Below, piece by piece: positions 1 through 13,900 of a stretch of DNA of 64,000 nt. The position numbers and the translations under genes are program-made. The stretch is from positions 17,566,764-17,630,763 of the forward strand of contig NC_092583.1 of NCBI RefSeq assembly GCF_037975245.1, read 5' to 3'. Source of the DNA: Apostichopus japonicus (Eukaryota > Echinodermata > Holothuroidea > Aspidochirotida > Stichopodidae). Numbering within the stretch: position 1 is the first letter of the stretch; each line of letters starts with the position of its first letter. The notes under the pieces were generated by a model, which ran no database searches, was not told the origin of the DNA, and worked only from the letters and a program-made list of their open reading frames with translations.

Positions 1-1848
1 ACAGAGAAGCCTTGGATGACATTCAATATCACATGTCCTTGAAAACTTTGCACTGCATCGCAAACATGTTACTAACAGCCACCCACTAATATTAATTGAG
101 CCTTAACAAATGTAGAAGTACAACACAGGCTGATACAGTGCTTTTTAAAGTCCACAGATTATCATAATTATAACTTTGTGCCTAAAATCACAAATCATGT
201 TCCAACAAGGATCTCATCATGTATATCGAAACTGTACAACTGCACGTAGTGTTGCGCATGAATACGTATGTGATCGTTTGGTAATTTTCTTTTCTTATAA
301 ATGCAGCATATTGAGTGGGGCGGTCAAAGAGTTTCTTTATATTACCATGGATACATGAATAAACATACCAGGCTTATGGAACGCTACGAGGGTATTCGAA
401 GCGTAAACCGTATATACCATACACACACTGAGGATCTTTAGAAACGAATACCTTATAACCTCTATTTGGAAGTATTGGCAATAAAGTCTCCGTTGAATTG
501 TGATAGTATACTATTTTGGTGTTGGTTATTGTCCAACCGCAATCACACGATGCCATAAATTCCACTTACAACAGATAATGCAAGATTAAACGGCCATTCA
601 TCATCGTTATCAAGACAGATGTATTTGCTAACAAAATAGATCTATAAAATACCCTGGAAACGTTATTTTATATCTTAAAAGCAGTTGGTTGTGTTTGACA
701 CTGTTTTTGACGCATCTAACGTCTTCTCTTCAGTGAGTATACTGTATGAATCATATCATTAGCCAGAATGACGAGGGCAGCACCGACTCCTGTGTAAACC
801 TTATAGGCTAGCACTGTAAGTGCATCGTATATTCATTCAGTGAGTGCTGTATGAATCATATCATTAGCCAGAATGACGAGGGCAGCACCGACTCCTATGT
901 AAACCTTATAGGCTAGCACTGTAATTGCATCGTACTTTCATTCAGTGGTGCTGGTCTATATTAACCGTATCTGTTTGAGACGGTAAACATAAAAACAACA
1001 AACAAACAAACATAATGTTTCTTCATAGGTTATATGTATTTGTTGTGACATTAATATCATCAGTACCACACTGGTTGTATGCAACATGATGGTTATTTTG
1101 AAACTAGGGCACCAACGGTGCGCAACTCACAGGCACCGACTTAGTTTATTTGTAATGTAAGCTATATATCACTATAGCTTCATCAGTTGACTATAAATTG
1201 CAAGATTTGATTGTTCTCTTTTTGTCTTGCTCAGTATTCTAACATCATGACTACGTTAATATGTATAACGGAATGAGAGGGGATGAAGGGGGATGGGGAT
1301 GAGAGGGGATAAAGGGGGAGGGGGAGGAGGGGATGTTGTTTAAAATGTCAGCGCAGCTCAATATTATTGAGCACAATAAGCCTATTTATACAACTTTTCA
1401 TCACTTCCAGTTTGTGAACCGTCGCAACTACCAGTCCTATCTTCAAGAATCAGTTTCGATATAACATGACAACAATCATAAACAATTGCAATGAAAATCT
1501 ATTTCTTTTATATCTATCTATATTGTTTCGGATTTCATCTGCCAGTTTAAACAGACAGTTGAGTTGAAATATGTTTCCATGCCAAATGATCTTGGAATTG
1601 AGGGTGGGTGATGTAGACTTGAGGCAGGGGAAAGGGTAATGGAAGGGTAGGGGAATGGAAGGGGTAGGGCGAATGAAAGGGGTTGGGTTTGGTTAAAGGT
1701 GTAGGGGAAGGGGGAAGGAATGAACACAATATACTTGAAATCACCTCGAAGCAAGAACCATGCATGTGATGGACAACGGATCTTCGAATTCTACCAATAT
1801 AAGGAAAATATATACCTTTTACATATATCTCTTTTTTTCTTTTCACAG
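1..1848. other. Upstream flank or 5' intron of VWDE, no exon recognised
   Basis: I find no exon for the missing VWDE N terminus on the plus strand. The stretch holds a tandem duplication (731-945), a purine-rich tract around 1272-1335 (GGGGATGAAGGGGGATGGGG-like) and a second G-rich stretch at about 1605-1715. A 63-codon minus-strand open frame at 374-565 is too short to call. Confidence 0.5.
731..945 (+). repeat. Two-copy tandem duplication, unit about 106 bp
   Basis: The stretch from CAGTGAG with GTATGAATCATATCATTAGC to the next CAGTGAG is present twice with only a few differences (for example TGTGTAAACC against TATGTAAACC). No coding content. Confidence 0.9.
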
Positions 1849-1908
1849 AGGCGAGACAAAAATGTGGAACAGGAGAAATTTCGCCAGATGGGTTTGCACC
1901 GTGTCGAA
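1849..1908 (+). CDS. VWDE: VWDE exon 1 of those visible (phase 1-1)
   Basis: Sixty nt between a pyrimidine-rich acceptor (TTTTTCTTTTCACAG) and donor GTGAGT. It encodes [17 protein letters not shown], a short Cys-containing piece that aligns by position with the 'CGSDE...GGDC' stretch before the first conserved block of VWDE. The preceding exon must end in phase 1 and is not recognisable in 1-1848, so either a long intron or the window edge separates them. The phase joins exactly to the next exon. Confidence 0.75.
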
Positions 1909-4900
1909 GTGAGTTATAAATATCTAGCTCTATTTAAAAACAACTTGAAGAGATGATTGCCACAAAGTAACGTTCCTTTATCGCTCGATGTCAGGAATCC
2001 AACATTTATTATTAGTTTGATTCATGTCAGGAATCCATCCAACATTTATTATTAGTATGATTCATGTCAGGAATCCAACATTTATTATTAGTTTGATTCA
2101 TTAGAATCAAAACACATATACGATACCTACATTCCTCAGTAACAATTTCTTGCGGATGTACTTCAATCTCATCCAAACAAAATGTGTTCATTTATTTTCA
2201 GCTCTTTATACGGTTGAGGGGAGGAGGGGGGGGGGGGTTTGTCCCTCTTGAGGACCTCCAGTTGGCCACTCTTTTTGGACGTGGAAGTATCCGTTAATCA
2301 TAGCTTCGATTTTAATCTAAGTATAATAATAAATTATCTCCTTAGACTATGATTGTTATTAACCATTTTCCTTCGCCAACAACATCAACTTTGTAGAAGA
2401 TTATATCAATGATACTGCAATGTTTCATTCTTTTACAGAGAGCTTTCCTGCTATAATGGGATTACCTCGTGTTCAACCAGTAGTTTTCTTAGACTCAGTA
2501 CAACTGCAATGTTCATTTACCATCATGGATTCTTCAAATGATACGTCTAAAGTTTATTCAGTCACGTGGTACAAGGTTTGTCATATTTGTTTTCTAGTGC
2601 TCAAAGTTCTTTTGTGTTTATATTTATTATGAATTGTAATTTTGGTATCACTCATTTATTGATACAAAGAATCACAGGTCCTGGAAGTAACAATGACCTG
2701 AAAAAATGAATAATTGTGAAAAAAATGAATAATTGTGAATACAAGAAGTAAGCCCGGGACTTTTGCTAGATTTCCTAACTCGTGTTTGAAAAAAAGGAGG
2801 TTTGATAGCAAACCGCCAATAAATGAGGAGACACAAATCTAACCATTATAATTGGTATGTGTGGGTGAGACCACTGTCATGAACAAAACTTGCTAATAAG
2901 CTAAGAAATATTCCATTCAAATTGGGAGATATGACAGTTTTAATGGTTCTTGACACACAAAGCTGAGGACTTGATCAAGTATAAATATGAACATCATCGA
3001 GCCTCAAGTGCTTCATTTTGTATGTTTATATTTTTTTTATGTTTTTCTTGATTTATTTCAATGTTTATTTTCTGTAATGGAGAAGGATTTTGCAAATTCT
3101 GAATCTGAAACATTGAACCTCCTGATGATGGTATTGGTTTCAGTGTAACACTGCTTACATTCTACATTGAAATTATGAAAATATGAAAATATGAAAATAT
3201 GAAAATATGAAAATATGAAAATATGAAAATTAAAACAAGGAGAAAAAGAAAAGGGTATCAGATCTCTCTGGCTCTATATATGTGATATCGTAGAAATAAA
3301 AATTGACAGTTCACAAACACGACTTTCAAAGTAGGAAATCTCCCAAACGGAGCAAGTTTTGCTTTACCTGTTTGGGGGTGGGGTGGGGGTGGGGGTGGGG
3401 GGGGGGACTGTTCACCACAGAGATCACTATCATGTATAGGCTAATATAAAGATGATGGTTGGGTGTGTGTCCTCTTTAAGAATGCACTTTTCTTTATGAT
3501 TTTGTAAACATTGCATCATCTAATATTACTGACAGGCCGATAGAGGGTCAGCCATGTTTCGTTACGTGCAGTCTGAAGACACAGTGACTAGTTCAGTATC
3601 AATTGACCTGAATCAGTTCAGAATGGGAGAAAAGGTAAGCACCTTGACATAGGTTATAGTAGTTCAGTGAAAAATGATAAGTTACTCTATATTAATACAA
3701 GAGAAACAAATGCTTTTATTCATCTCAAAAATAAATTTTCTTATAATAAAATTATTTTCAGGCCAACTTACTTTTACACATTCTCTTATACACATGCTCT
3801 TTAGTAGATAAGCAGTTTGCTAACAGTTTGTTTTATTTCAAAATGTATTTAAGTATCCATTCCGGCCTTGATCTACTTTTTGTTCTTAAGATAAGTATAT
3901 CCTATGCATGATGAAAACATAAAATCAATAAACCATCAAATAAAATGAAATGAAAATATACGACAACAATACTGTAACTTTGATTATCTTGAGGAAAATT
4001 GAGTTAACCAAATTTTTACTGGTTGTCTTTTGAATTTGTTAAAGAAAGTCAATAGGAAATCCAACATTGATATATTATAACATTATAACATAAAATGATA
4101 ACATTATAACATAACATACCATATATTATAACATTGATATATTATAACATTATAACATAAAATGATAACATTATAACATAACATACCATATATTATAACA
4201 TTGATATATTATTACATTAAAATAATATAATGAACTCTGTAATGGTATTTGATCGTTATTCTACAGAATAATGTTAATCATTAAAGGAAGCAACAGTAAA
4301 GTGAAACCATATATCATTCTTTAAATGTTTAAAATAAGTATGTCGACACAGACGAAATACTCAACGTAGTCTCTTCCGGTTAGAATGTCTTCGTGACATT
4401 CATCTTTTACTAGACTCTAGTGAGAATGTTTTCAATTCTTTCTCTACGTTTTGGTTACGCATGACAATAACAGGAAACGACTATTGTATTAAAGGAAATA
4501 GCAACTCTTGAAGATGGTTAGCCTTAAACTTGGAGGAGGACAGAGGTTGAATTCAATTTCTTATAAGCTTTCTTGAGTTGGTGTGTCATTGTAATGTAGA
4601 GTATATAGTAGGCAAAGAATCACACGCTATACACCTTGAATGACTGTATGCAAGAAACTGTCATTTTAGGGCTCACTGCTTTATCAAGGTTGGGCAAGCT
4701 CGTTTTGATTTGCCTTTCCTATGGTTTTGGTATTCGCTTCTCGATCAATAACAATAGTGTTATAATGATTAGGCATATCACTTAAAAATCCAAAAACTGG
4801 CTAGGCTTAAGCGCGGGAATGAGGTACGCGTTTCTTGTCGTCGCATATTAATTAGTATCTTTTAATTAATATATGTCTGTGTAGACCATAGGCGACTACA

Positions 4901-7900
4901 CGACATTGCCGGTCTTCTTCGTGTCCTCCGGACGAACACGTTGGACCTGTCATGTCCCCCATACAATGTGTGCCTTTTTGATATTTCTCGCTGGCATCAT
5001 GTTCATACATTTCAGTTGACTTTCTTATCATGAAAGTTTCTCCGAAAACATGAATACTTTCTCAACACCACAGGAGACAAACTCCTTTAAAAAATTCATT
5101 TTTTAAATATTTCGTGTTCGTTTTTTCGTCCTACAGGTTCTATGCACTGTACAAGCATTCTACAACAACACCAGAGAATTAATGAGTCCACCCATTGAAA
5201 GTGATCAGTTTAACATCACTATTCAGGTAAAGAATTTCAAATTTCGAGAAAATAAAATAAAGAAACATTCTAAATATCCTCCATAGATGCCCGCCCCCTC
5301 CCCTCCCCACCCGCCTCTTTCCTTGGAAAAAGGATCGTGTACGTGAGAGGCTATTTGGCGAGGTTTTCTCATTATAATCTCTGTCGCTATATCTTATTTC
5401 AGAGAATTAGTATATTTTATGATTTGACGCCTCATGGTATTTATCCTCGATTTCTTTATCCTCAGGTTTCACCGACAAGACTGAATGTTTCGGAGGACGG
5501 CGAACGATACCTGATCTTGTTTGAGAGTTCCATCCCGTTGAGATGCCCACCCTCGAATCCACAATGCCAAATTAGGATCCCACTCTCAGTGATCACCGAT
5601 GGTATTATATAAAGACATTATTACTGTCGAATTAACAATCTAAGTAGGGTTTTATAGGGCTTTCTGAAATTTTCAGAAGTGCCCCATTTCATGAATTCGA
5701 AGTGCAATTCTTCGTTAAAGGACAAATCTGTTTTCCATGTTTTATTTTATTATGAAACATTCCCTTACTTAGGTACTAAGAAACTTATTACTAGAAATTT
5801 AAGTGCTCTTCTATTGAAAAAAAATAAGAAAAAAGGTAGTAAAAGGTACATTTTTGTTAGCAAGCATGAAAACATTTAAATACCGGAATTTGTGGTATAA
5901 ACTTTTACAGACGGTCCACTTGGACTGGTTTGAGGTCACTTTGCTCAAATCACAGTCACAAGACCCTCTGCCCTCGAAGTTTGTGTCCCCATCCTCCAGC
6001 TTGCATCCTCTCCCGCCTCCTCTGGATCGAAGATGCACATATGTAGTGACAAGTTCACTTAAACCTGTGAATTACACGCCATCAAAATGACGTCATAATC
6101 GGCTTCAAATACCCATCAAACACTCAGGAAAGATTGTTACCGCCTTTCACAATAGCTCTCAAAATGATAGAAAATTGCCTTTTATTTTACTCCTCTCTTA
6201 ACTGTCTCCTTTAAACCATGTAACCTGTATATCAGTCACCCAGCTATAGCTTACCGCTATCTGTAGCATTTTTTGAATGCTTTCTTCGGCAACCCATCCG
6301 AATATCGTGCTGTCCTGTAAATTTGTAATAGTCGTTACCATACGAAGCACTTAATTACATGAATATTCTGTTGATGAGGGCGTTATTGGGAACTAAATAT
6401 TTCCTCGGGAACTCCAGTTTATAGCACACATGTCACAATTTATACGAAGTTCCACATGGCTTGTCTCTCGTTAATCGTGTTTTTTTTTTCCCTCATCAGG
6501 ATTCTCCATTTCCCATTATTTTCATCTTATAACAATGTTGCTCCTTTTCTTTCAAAACAGAGGATACCCCTGACATAACTCTCTCCGATTGCGCTGTGAC
6601 CTTTATACCTCAAACGTGTGCCAGATCAGAGGAACGATGTAGACAGACTTTCGTAAATATTTTAGCTATGACCGATTTTATCACAGATAATAACAGAGTT
6701 AGCCAAATTACCACTGGACCCATCTTGAGCCCCGATCCGTTCTGGAATGGCTTTGATCCCGACGATATCGAAGTAAGTTTGATTAAGAACTTTAACGGAC
6801 TTGTAAATGTGCGGCAAAACTTGGATAAGCTACCTGACCTTGTCCTCCATTTTATTCCTAACTTCTAAGTTTTGTGCCAATTTTAAATTAACCATCTTTT
6901 TGACGTCACTGTATGAAGTCTGTGACGTCATTCTGTAATAAAATCTGTAGTTTGCAATGGTTTGTATACCTTTGTGTTGCTGTAATGTATGTAACCTATT
7001 CAAGTGTTTCTTGTGATTTCGTCACATTAAAATATTGTTTCTCGTGGATTTCGTCACATTAAAATATTGTTTCTCGTGGATTTCGTCACATTAAAATATT
7101 ATTTTTCAGTTAACGATTGTGTATTATAAATGTCTACAAATGGAGCACAATGAAACGCTGCAGCTGACGAAATTGTTTCGATAATGCAGCAAATGAAAAA
7201 GTTCACATAGTTTACCTGCAAATTTAAATATCTCTTCTCTCCACATTTTCAGGTCACAGTAAATGACGTACCAGGAGGCTATTGCTTCTCTTTCACTGAC
7301 CCACATTTCATTACATTTGACAAAAAGTAAGAATCTGCCCAATTTCTGTAACTTTATATTGTTGTATTTTCAGAGTAGAGAAATACCTTTCTTTGTATTA
7401 TATCCTTTCTTAAAATTCCATAAAGGGCAACGGATGGACAAATAAATTTGGTTGAAAATTTAAAACTTAAACATCGTCAATTTATGATGAACTGACAGAT
7501 TTTAATATATTGCATACACTTTATGAACTTTATGCATACTGATGTGGGTTATTTGGAAGCATCAGGCCACGTGACTTGGAACTATATATAAGTACATAAG
7601 AAAAGTGGATTGGCTGTATTCCATTGCATTAAATAAAACTGATTTTGCGATTTAACGTGGGATATCAGTGGGCCTGCTATACGATCATATTATGATATAT
7701 TTTGGGATTTATACTATGCCTAAATTTGTGCAAATTTAGGCAAACTGAGCATAACTTCCAGTCCCTCTTGACACTTAAGGTATGATGCAGATCTATATTA
7801 TGGAGGCATGGTTAGATACATTCCACATTCAATTGGAAGTCTTTATAAAATGAGACAGAACTTTCATCGATTTAGGCGTGCTAATACTTTCACCTTTTTG

Positions 7901-10900
7901 CAACAATGGAAGAAAAACCTTACGTGCCCATATATAAATACATCTGAAATAAATGCAGGGTATATCAATTTTAATATTCTCATTTTTCAACAGAAAATAC
8001 AGTTTCTTCAAGACAGGCACGTTCGTGATGTTTAGAAGTAATAGGAGGGAGTTTGAGGTAATTAAACTATATAGATAAGTAGTTAGGATTTTGGTAATAG
8101 TTTGGCATAATATTTGTGGTCTCTCTATATTTTGTTTCGGCAACAAACCTGATATAACACAGGAGTAGATTGGACTACGTGAATACAGGCTCTAAACCGG
8201 TGCACCTAACTAGGTTGAGATGCCGGTCTGATGTCTTGGTCGAGAAACGTGCTAGTTCCGTCAGAGGCGCCAACTGCATCGCTTGTTTAACTCCCTATCG
8301 CCGTCACTGAGCACGTAGTAATTTTATGCCCCAGTCCACCCGTAACATAACTAAACGTTACTATGTGAAGACGTAGGCTAGAATTGGAGAGGGTTCTTAG
8401 AAAATACTACGTAAAGTACTTATTTCAGAACCCTATATTATTTGAAATCCCGGAAACTATTTGTCGCCATCAGACAAAATGCTCAAATTCGTGATTCTTT
8501 ATGTCTCTGTTTTGCTAGTCACCTTAGTAGGGACTAACCTAAATAAACGTTAATTCCGATATTTGTTCAAAGATGTTAAATGAATTGATTTTTGTAGCCA
8601 AATGCATAAAAGAAATCATTACATAGTAGTCTTTTTGTTTAAGATACCAGACTGGTATTGGCTATACAGGTAACATAATAATATTAGACTGATAATGGCC
8701 ATACAGGTAACTTAATAATATCAGACGATATTTGCTATACAGGTAACATGACAATACCAGACTGATATTGGCTATACAGGTAACATAATAATATCAGACG
8801 ATATTGGCTATACAGGTAACAATATCAGACTGATATTGGTTATACAGGTTACGTAATAATACCAGACTGATATTGGCTGTACAGGTAACATAACAATACC
8901 AGACTGATATTGGCTATACAGGTAACATAACAATATCAGACTGATATTGGCTATACGGGTAACATAATAATATTAGACTGATAATGGCCATACAGGTAAC
9001 TTAATAATATCAGACGATATTGGCTATACAGGTAACATGACAATACCAGACTGATATTGGCTATACAGGTAACATAACAATATCAGACTGATATTGGCTA
9101 TACGGGTAACATAATAATATTAGACTGATAATGGCCATACAGGTAACTTAATAATATCAGACGATATTGGCTATACAGGTAACATGACAATACCAGACTG
9201 ATATTGGCTATACAGGTAACATAATAATATCAGACGATATTTGCTATACAGGTAACAATATCAGACTGATATTGGTTATACAGGTTACGTAATAATAGCA
9301 GACTGATATTGGCTATACAGGTAACATAACAATATCAGACTGATATTGGCTATACGGGTAACATAATAATATTAGACTGATAATGGCCATACAGGTAACT
9401 TAATAATATCAGACGATATTGGCTATACAGGTAACATGACAATACCAGACTGATATTGGCTATACAGGTAACATAATAATATCAGACGATATTTGCTATA
9501 TAGGTAACAATATCAGACTGATATTGGTTATACAGGTTACGTAATAATACCAGACTGATATTGGCTGTACAGGTAACATAACAATACCAGACTGATATTG
9601 GCTATACAGGTAACATAACAATATCAGACTGATATTGGCTATACGGGTAACATAATAATATTAGACTGATAATGGCCATACAGGTAACTTAATAATATCA
9701 GACGATATTGGCTATACAGGTAACATGACAATACCAGACTGATATTGGCTATACAGGTAACATAATAATATCAGACGATATTTGCTATACAGGTAACAAT
9801 ATCAGACTGATATTGGTTATACAGGTTACGTAATAATACCAGACTGATATTGGCTATACAGGTAACATAACAATATCAGACTGATATTGGCTATACGGGT
9901 AACATAATAATATTAGACTGATAATGGCCATACAGGTAACTTAATAATATCAGACGATATTGGCTATACAGGTAACATGACAATATCAGACTGATATTGG
10001 CTATACGGGTAACATAATTATAGCAGACTGATATTGGTTATACAGATAACAGTTGACACTGTCGGAATGATAAGAGATAACATTTAATTTCTTATACTTG
10101 TATTTAATGTAGGTCCATTCGCGCTTTTGGGAGTGTAGTAACTCCGTATACCCAGTATCATGTAACTGTGGATTCGTGGTCAGAGAAGATAATGACGTCA
10201 TAGCTGTAGACATGTGTCGAGGAGAGGCATATAACAGCGATTTAGATGTTCAGATACTCAGCGGCCAACCTTTGACGGAAGGTATCAAAATTCTGGAGGC
10301 TAAAGATGGCAAAAAGATTACAGTAAGTACATGAACATTTTGAATGCTAGATAGTGGTATTAATCAACTGTTGGACCATGGGAACCAAGATTATTGTAAC
10401 GTTATCTTATTCAAATTCCCAAAGTGTAACAGTTAAGTACGATGTATTTTGACATACATTCAAACAGATCAAAATGAGGAGAACAACATGAACTCCGTGT
10501 ATGAAACGAATCGATCATACTTAAATTCTCCCAAAGTTAATTTTATATACCCTTGTACTGCGAATGGCTTCATTAGAAGTTTTACATCGATAAAGAATCT
10601 ATTCAATTAAACCAGTTGTTTTATCTTGTGTGCTAGATAGTGTGATAGTGTTCCCAGGGGGCGTATGTTCGGGCTGATATTGCAGTTGTTTTATCTTGTG
10701 TGCTAGATAGTGTTCCCATCAGGGGCGTCTGTTCGGGCTGATATTGCAGTTGTTTTATCTTGTGTGCTAGATAGTGTTCCCATAAGGGGCGAATGTTCCG
10801 GCTGATATTGCAGTTATTTTATCTTGTGTGCTAGATAGTGTTCCCATCAGGGGCGTATGTTCGGGCTGATATCGCAGACTGGGGAATGAGTATTTCACTC

Positions 10901-13900
10901 AGAGTACCTTCATCAGAGTTTGGTCGAACAGCTGGCCTGTGTGGGACGTTTGACGGAAACCCACAAAATGATTTCCATGACAACCATGATACCATGACGA
11001 TGGAACCAGGAATGAGAGAACCTGTAGATTTTGTCGAGCGATGGAGGTAGATATTCTTAGAGACATTTAATGGCCAAATATGGCCAAAATGTAATTTGAT
11101 GTCGTTAGGTTAATCTGTTATGATATTCGGTGCATGGTCATTGACTCATTGTGGCATTACTGGTGCAGGTTTGCGATTTGCTGTAAGAGATTGTGTAGAT
11201 GTTGACACTGTGGTGTAGCTATATGAACTATAGCATCATCGTGAAACATTTCTGTTCGATATGCGCGAGCTTATGGTATGGGCAAGATGACTTTAAATGT
11301 AACTATATCAATTATCAAATCAGTTGCAACACCCTTTGTGGATTGTTGGTCGTGTGTCATCTTTCAATCAGATTTATACCATTTTTCTATGAATGGATAT
11401 TTACTAGAATTTATCGAATGGATCAATGTGGAGGTCATTTTGCAATATAGTATATAATGCTGGCACATGTAAAATGTTCAATGGTATAAAGTGATTTGCA
11501 CCTATCACCAACGTTGTGCCTAATCAGATATCTGGTATCGTTTTTTTTCCAATATCATTCAGATTACGAGATGGAGGAATGTTCAAAACCTTACCATCTT
11601 CCAATCCATTCGACTTTCGCCTTCCTGCTTGCAGTTGTCAAAGGGAAGACACAGAATCATTGAGTCAAAGCGAAGAGGTATTCTTATCAAATATTATCTG
11701 CCCACAAGGAAATTGTGATATCTCATGTGATACATACGAATATTTCCACAGTCAACCACTGATTCGATCCAAAGATGTCACAAAGTTTTACATTGGTAGT
11801 TTGCAGGACTTTGGACCATTGTCATTTGAAGATGCGAACGACTTTGTCGTAAATCAGTCCCCTCCACCAGAAGATGTCTTTCCTGTAGCAAATATTGACC
11901 CTGAACAGACTCTTCTAGGTTCGTTTCCAACGGATGTTGTGGCTGGCAATAGTCATATTCAGAAGAAGATTAATCTTAATCTTAGAAATCAACAGAGGTT
12001 AGAAGGTCAACTGGATGACATAGAAGTTAGTGCAATTACAGACTTTTTGACTATCCTCAATTTAGATTTTCCTTTGTTTCAAGTTGCCCCAGAGTCAAGT
12101 GCGAGCAATCTGATAGATACATATTCATTCCCTCCAGACGAGAGAGATTTAGATCTATTACCTTTGACTCCAAAATGGCCGACAACGTCTGGAATTACGC
12201 AAACTCAAGCTCGTGATATATGTGAACAGACGCTAAGGTACTCACCGTTAGGGAGGTTGTGTGGAGAGGAAGGCATTGGAAGTGATGAATATGTATTGGA
12301 TGCTGTTGAATTATGTATGAGTGACATCCAACTTACAGATGACCCAACGTGGAGGTTTGAAACCATCCCATTGTTAGAAAATCTCTGTGAAGCCGCAATG
12401 GAAGACAAAAGGTATTTGGTAGGCGAAAAGCTAGAACTGGAAAGGATGTTTAACTGTCCAAACAACTGTAGCGGGAAAGGGGTCTGTGGCTCCTATGGAT
12501 GTGAATGTGATTCTGGCCACGAGGAAATTGACTGCAGTAAAGTTAAAGGTAAGTGAACACAACCATAACGACTCGCGTGTTGCCAATTTGAGATTTGTAT
12601 TTCCCTTCGTTTTGTCTTCAAGGTTTGGTCCATGAATTTAGTTCGTGAATCGTTAATGTACAACGCATGTACAACGCATGTACAACACATATACAACATA
12701 TGTACAACACATGTACAACACATGTACAACACATGTACAACGCAACAATAGTTTTGTGATATCTATTCTGCAGATGTTCCTGTATTACAACGCATTGAGA
12801 AGAATGGTTTGTGCGACAACAGGAATAATCCATGTGACCATATCAATCTGAATATCAAAGGCTTAGACAAACTAGCAAGCGTAGAGTGTATTTTCTCCAA
12901 TCCAAGGGTGAGATCTCCTTCATTTCTTTATAATCATGTTTACCAGTTACAAATAACACAATATAACATACTCAAAGAGGTACCGAGGAACGACACCATG
13001 ATCAAAGATTCAAACACTAGTGACTGTTTATTGTCATTGTTATCCTTATTGAATTATTTATTGTGCCTTCTAACTTATCAAAAATATGTCATCTTCCAAA
13101 CGGAAGAACCCTTCTGAGCATTGCCTTAGCATTTCGGGAGTAATGTCCGTCATATACCAGAGGTCCATAACATGATGATGATGATGATTGATGGGTTTGG
13201 GTCTTCTTAAAATAGAAGTACCTCTACTCAACCAATAAAATAAAGGTACTTCTACTCATCACAGGTTACATGATCAAATAAAGAAATACAATACATGATC
13301 TATTTGATTTGATTATGAAACAGACTTGGCAAGCTAACAAGGAGGAGTCACATGTCAACATCAGGGTCCCCGGACAAGTTATCAACAGGAGAACCATTCG
13401 TTGCTCTCTTGGTGAACTGGAAAATAACATAGACAGACCCGTAGAGACGTTTTCATTCAGACAATGGGATGTACAGGTTAGTCTGAGTGCATCGATATAT
13501 TGTATATTTAACGATGTTTAAACAATATTTAACGATTTTAATAATTGTGGTTAGAATGGATGGGGATGAAAGCTTTACTTTCACGCATTTTAGGTACAGC
13601 AGCAATTCATAACCAATTCTTCCAAACATGTGGAAAACTTAACATAAGTATCAAAGATGTTAATTGACTTGTAGTCGTTTATGATATTTAAACAGAATAT
13701 TAATACCCCCCCCCCCCCTCATATCTCATATAAGCTGGTTAAAAATAAAATGAAGCTAGGGCAGCAATGGTGCTTTCATATGTACTTCGACATTGTATTG
13801 TAGGTAGCCCAGGACGGTCATCTCTCGAGGGAAAACTTAACTTTGACATTTTACGATTCTGCATGTATCAGCTGTGATTGGACGCAGGAATGCCACATTC

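Noticed and set aside
374-565. Minus-strand 63-codon frame with CDCGWTITNTK
   Set aside because: Looks slightly protein-like but is short, with no clear splice borders and no recognised family.
11516-11562. Upstream ATG of the large VWDE exon as a translation start
   Set aside because: Lies in the intron, before the acceptor. Phase and family similarity place the exon start at 11563.
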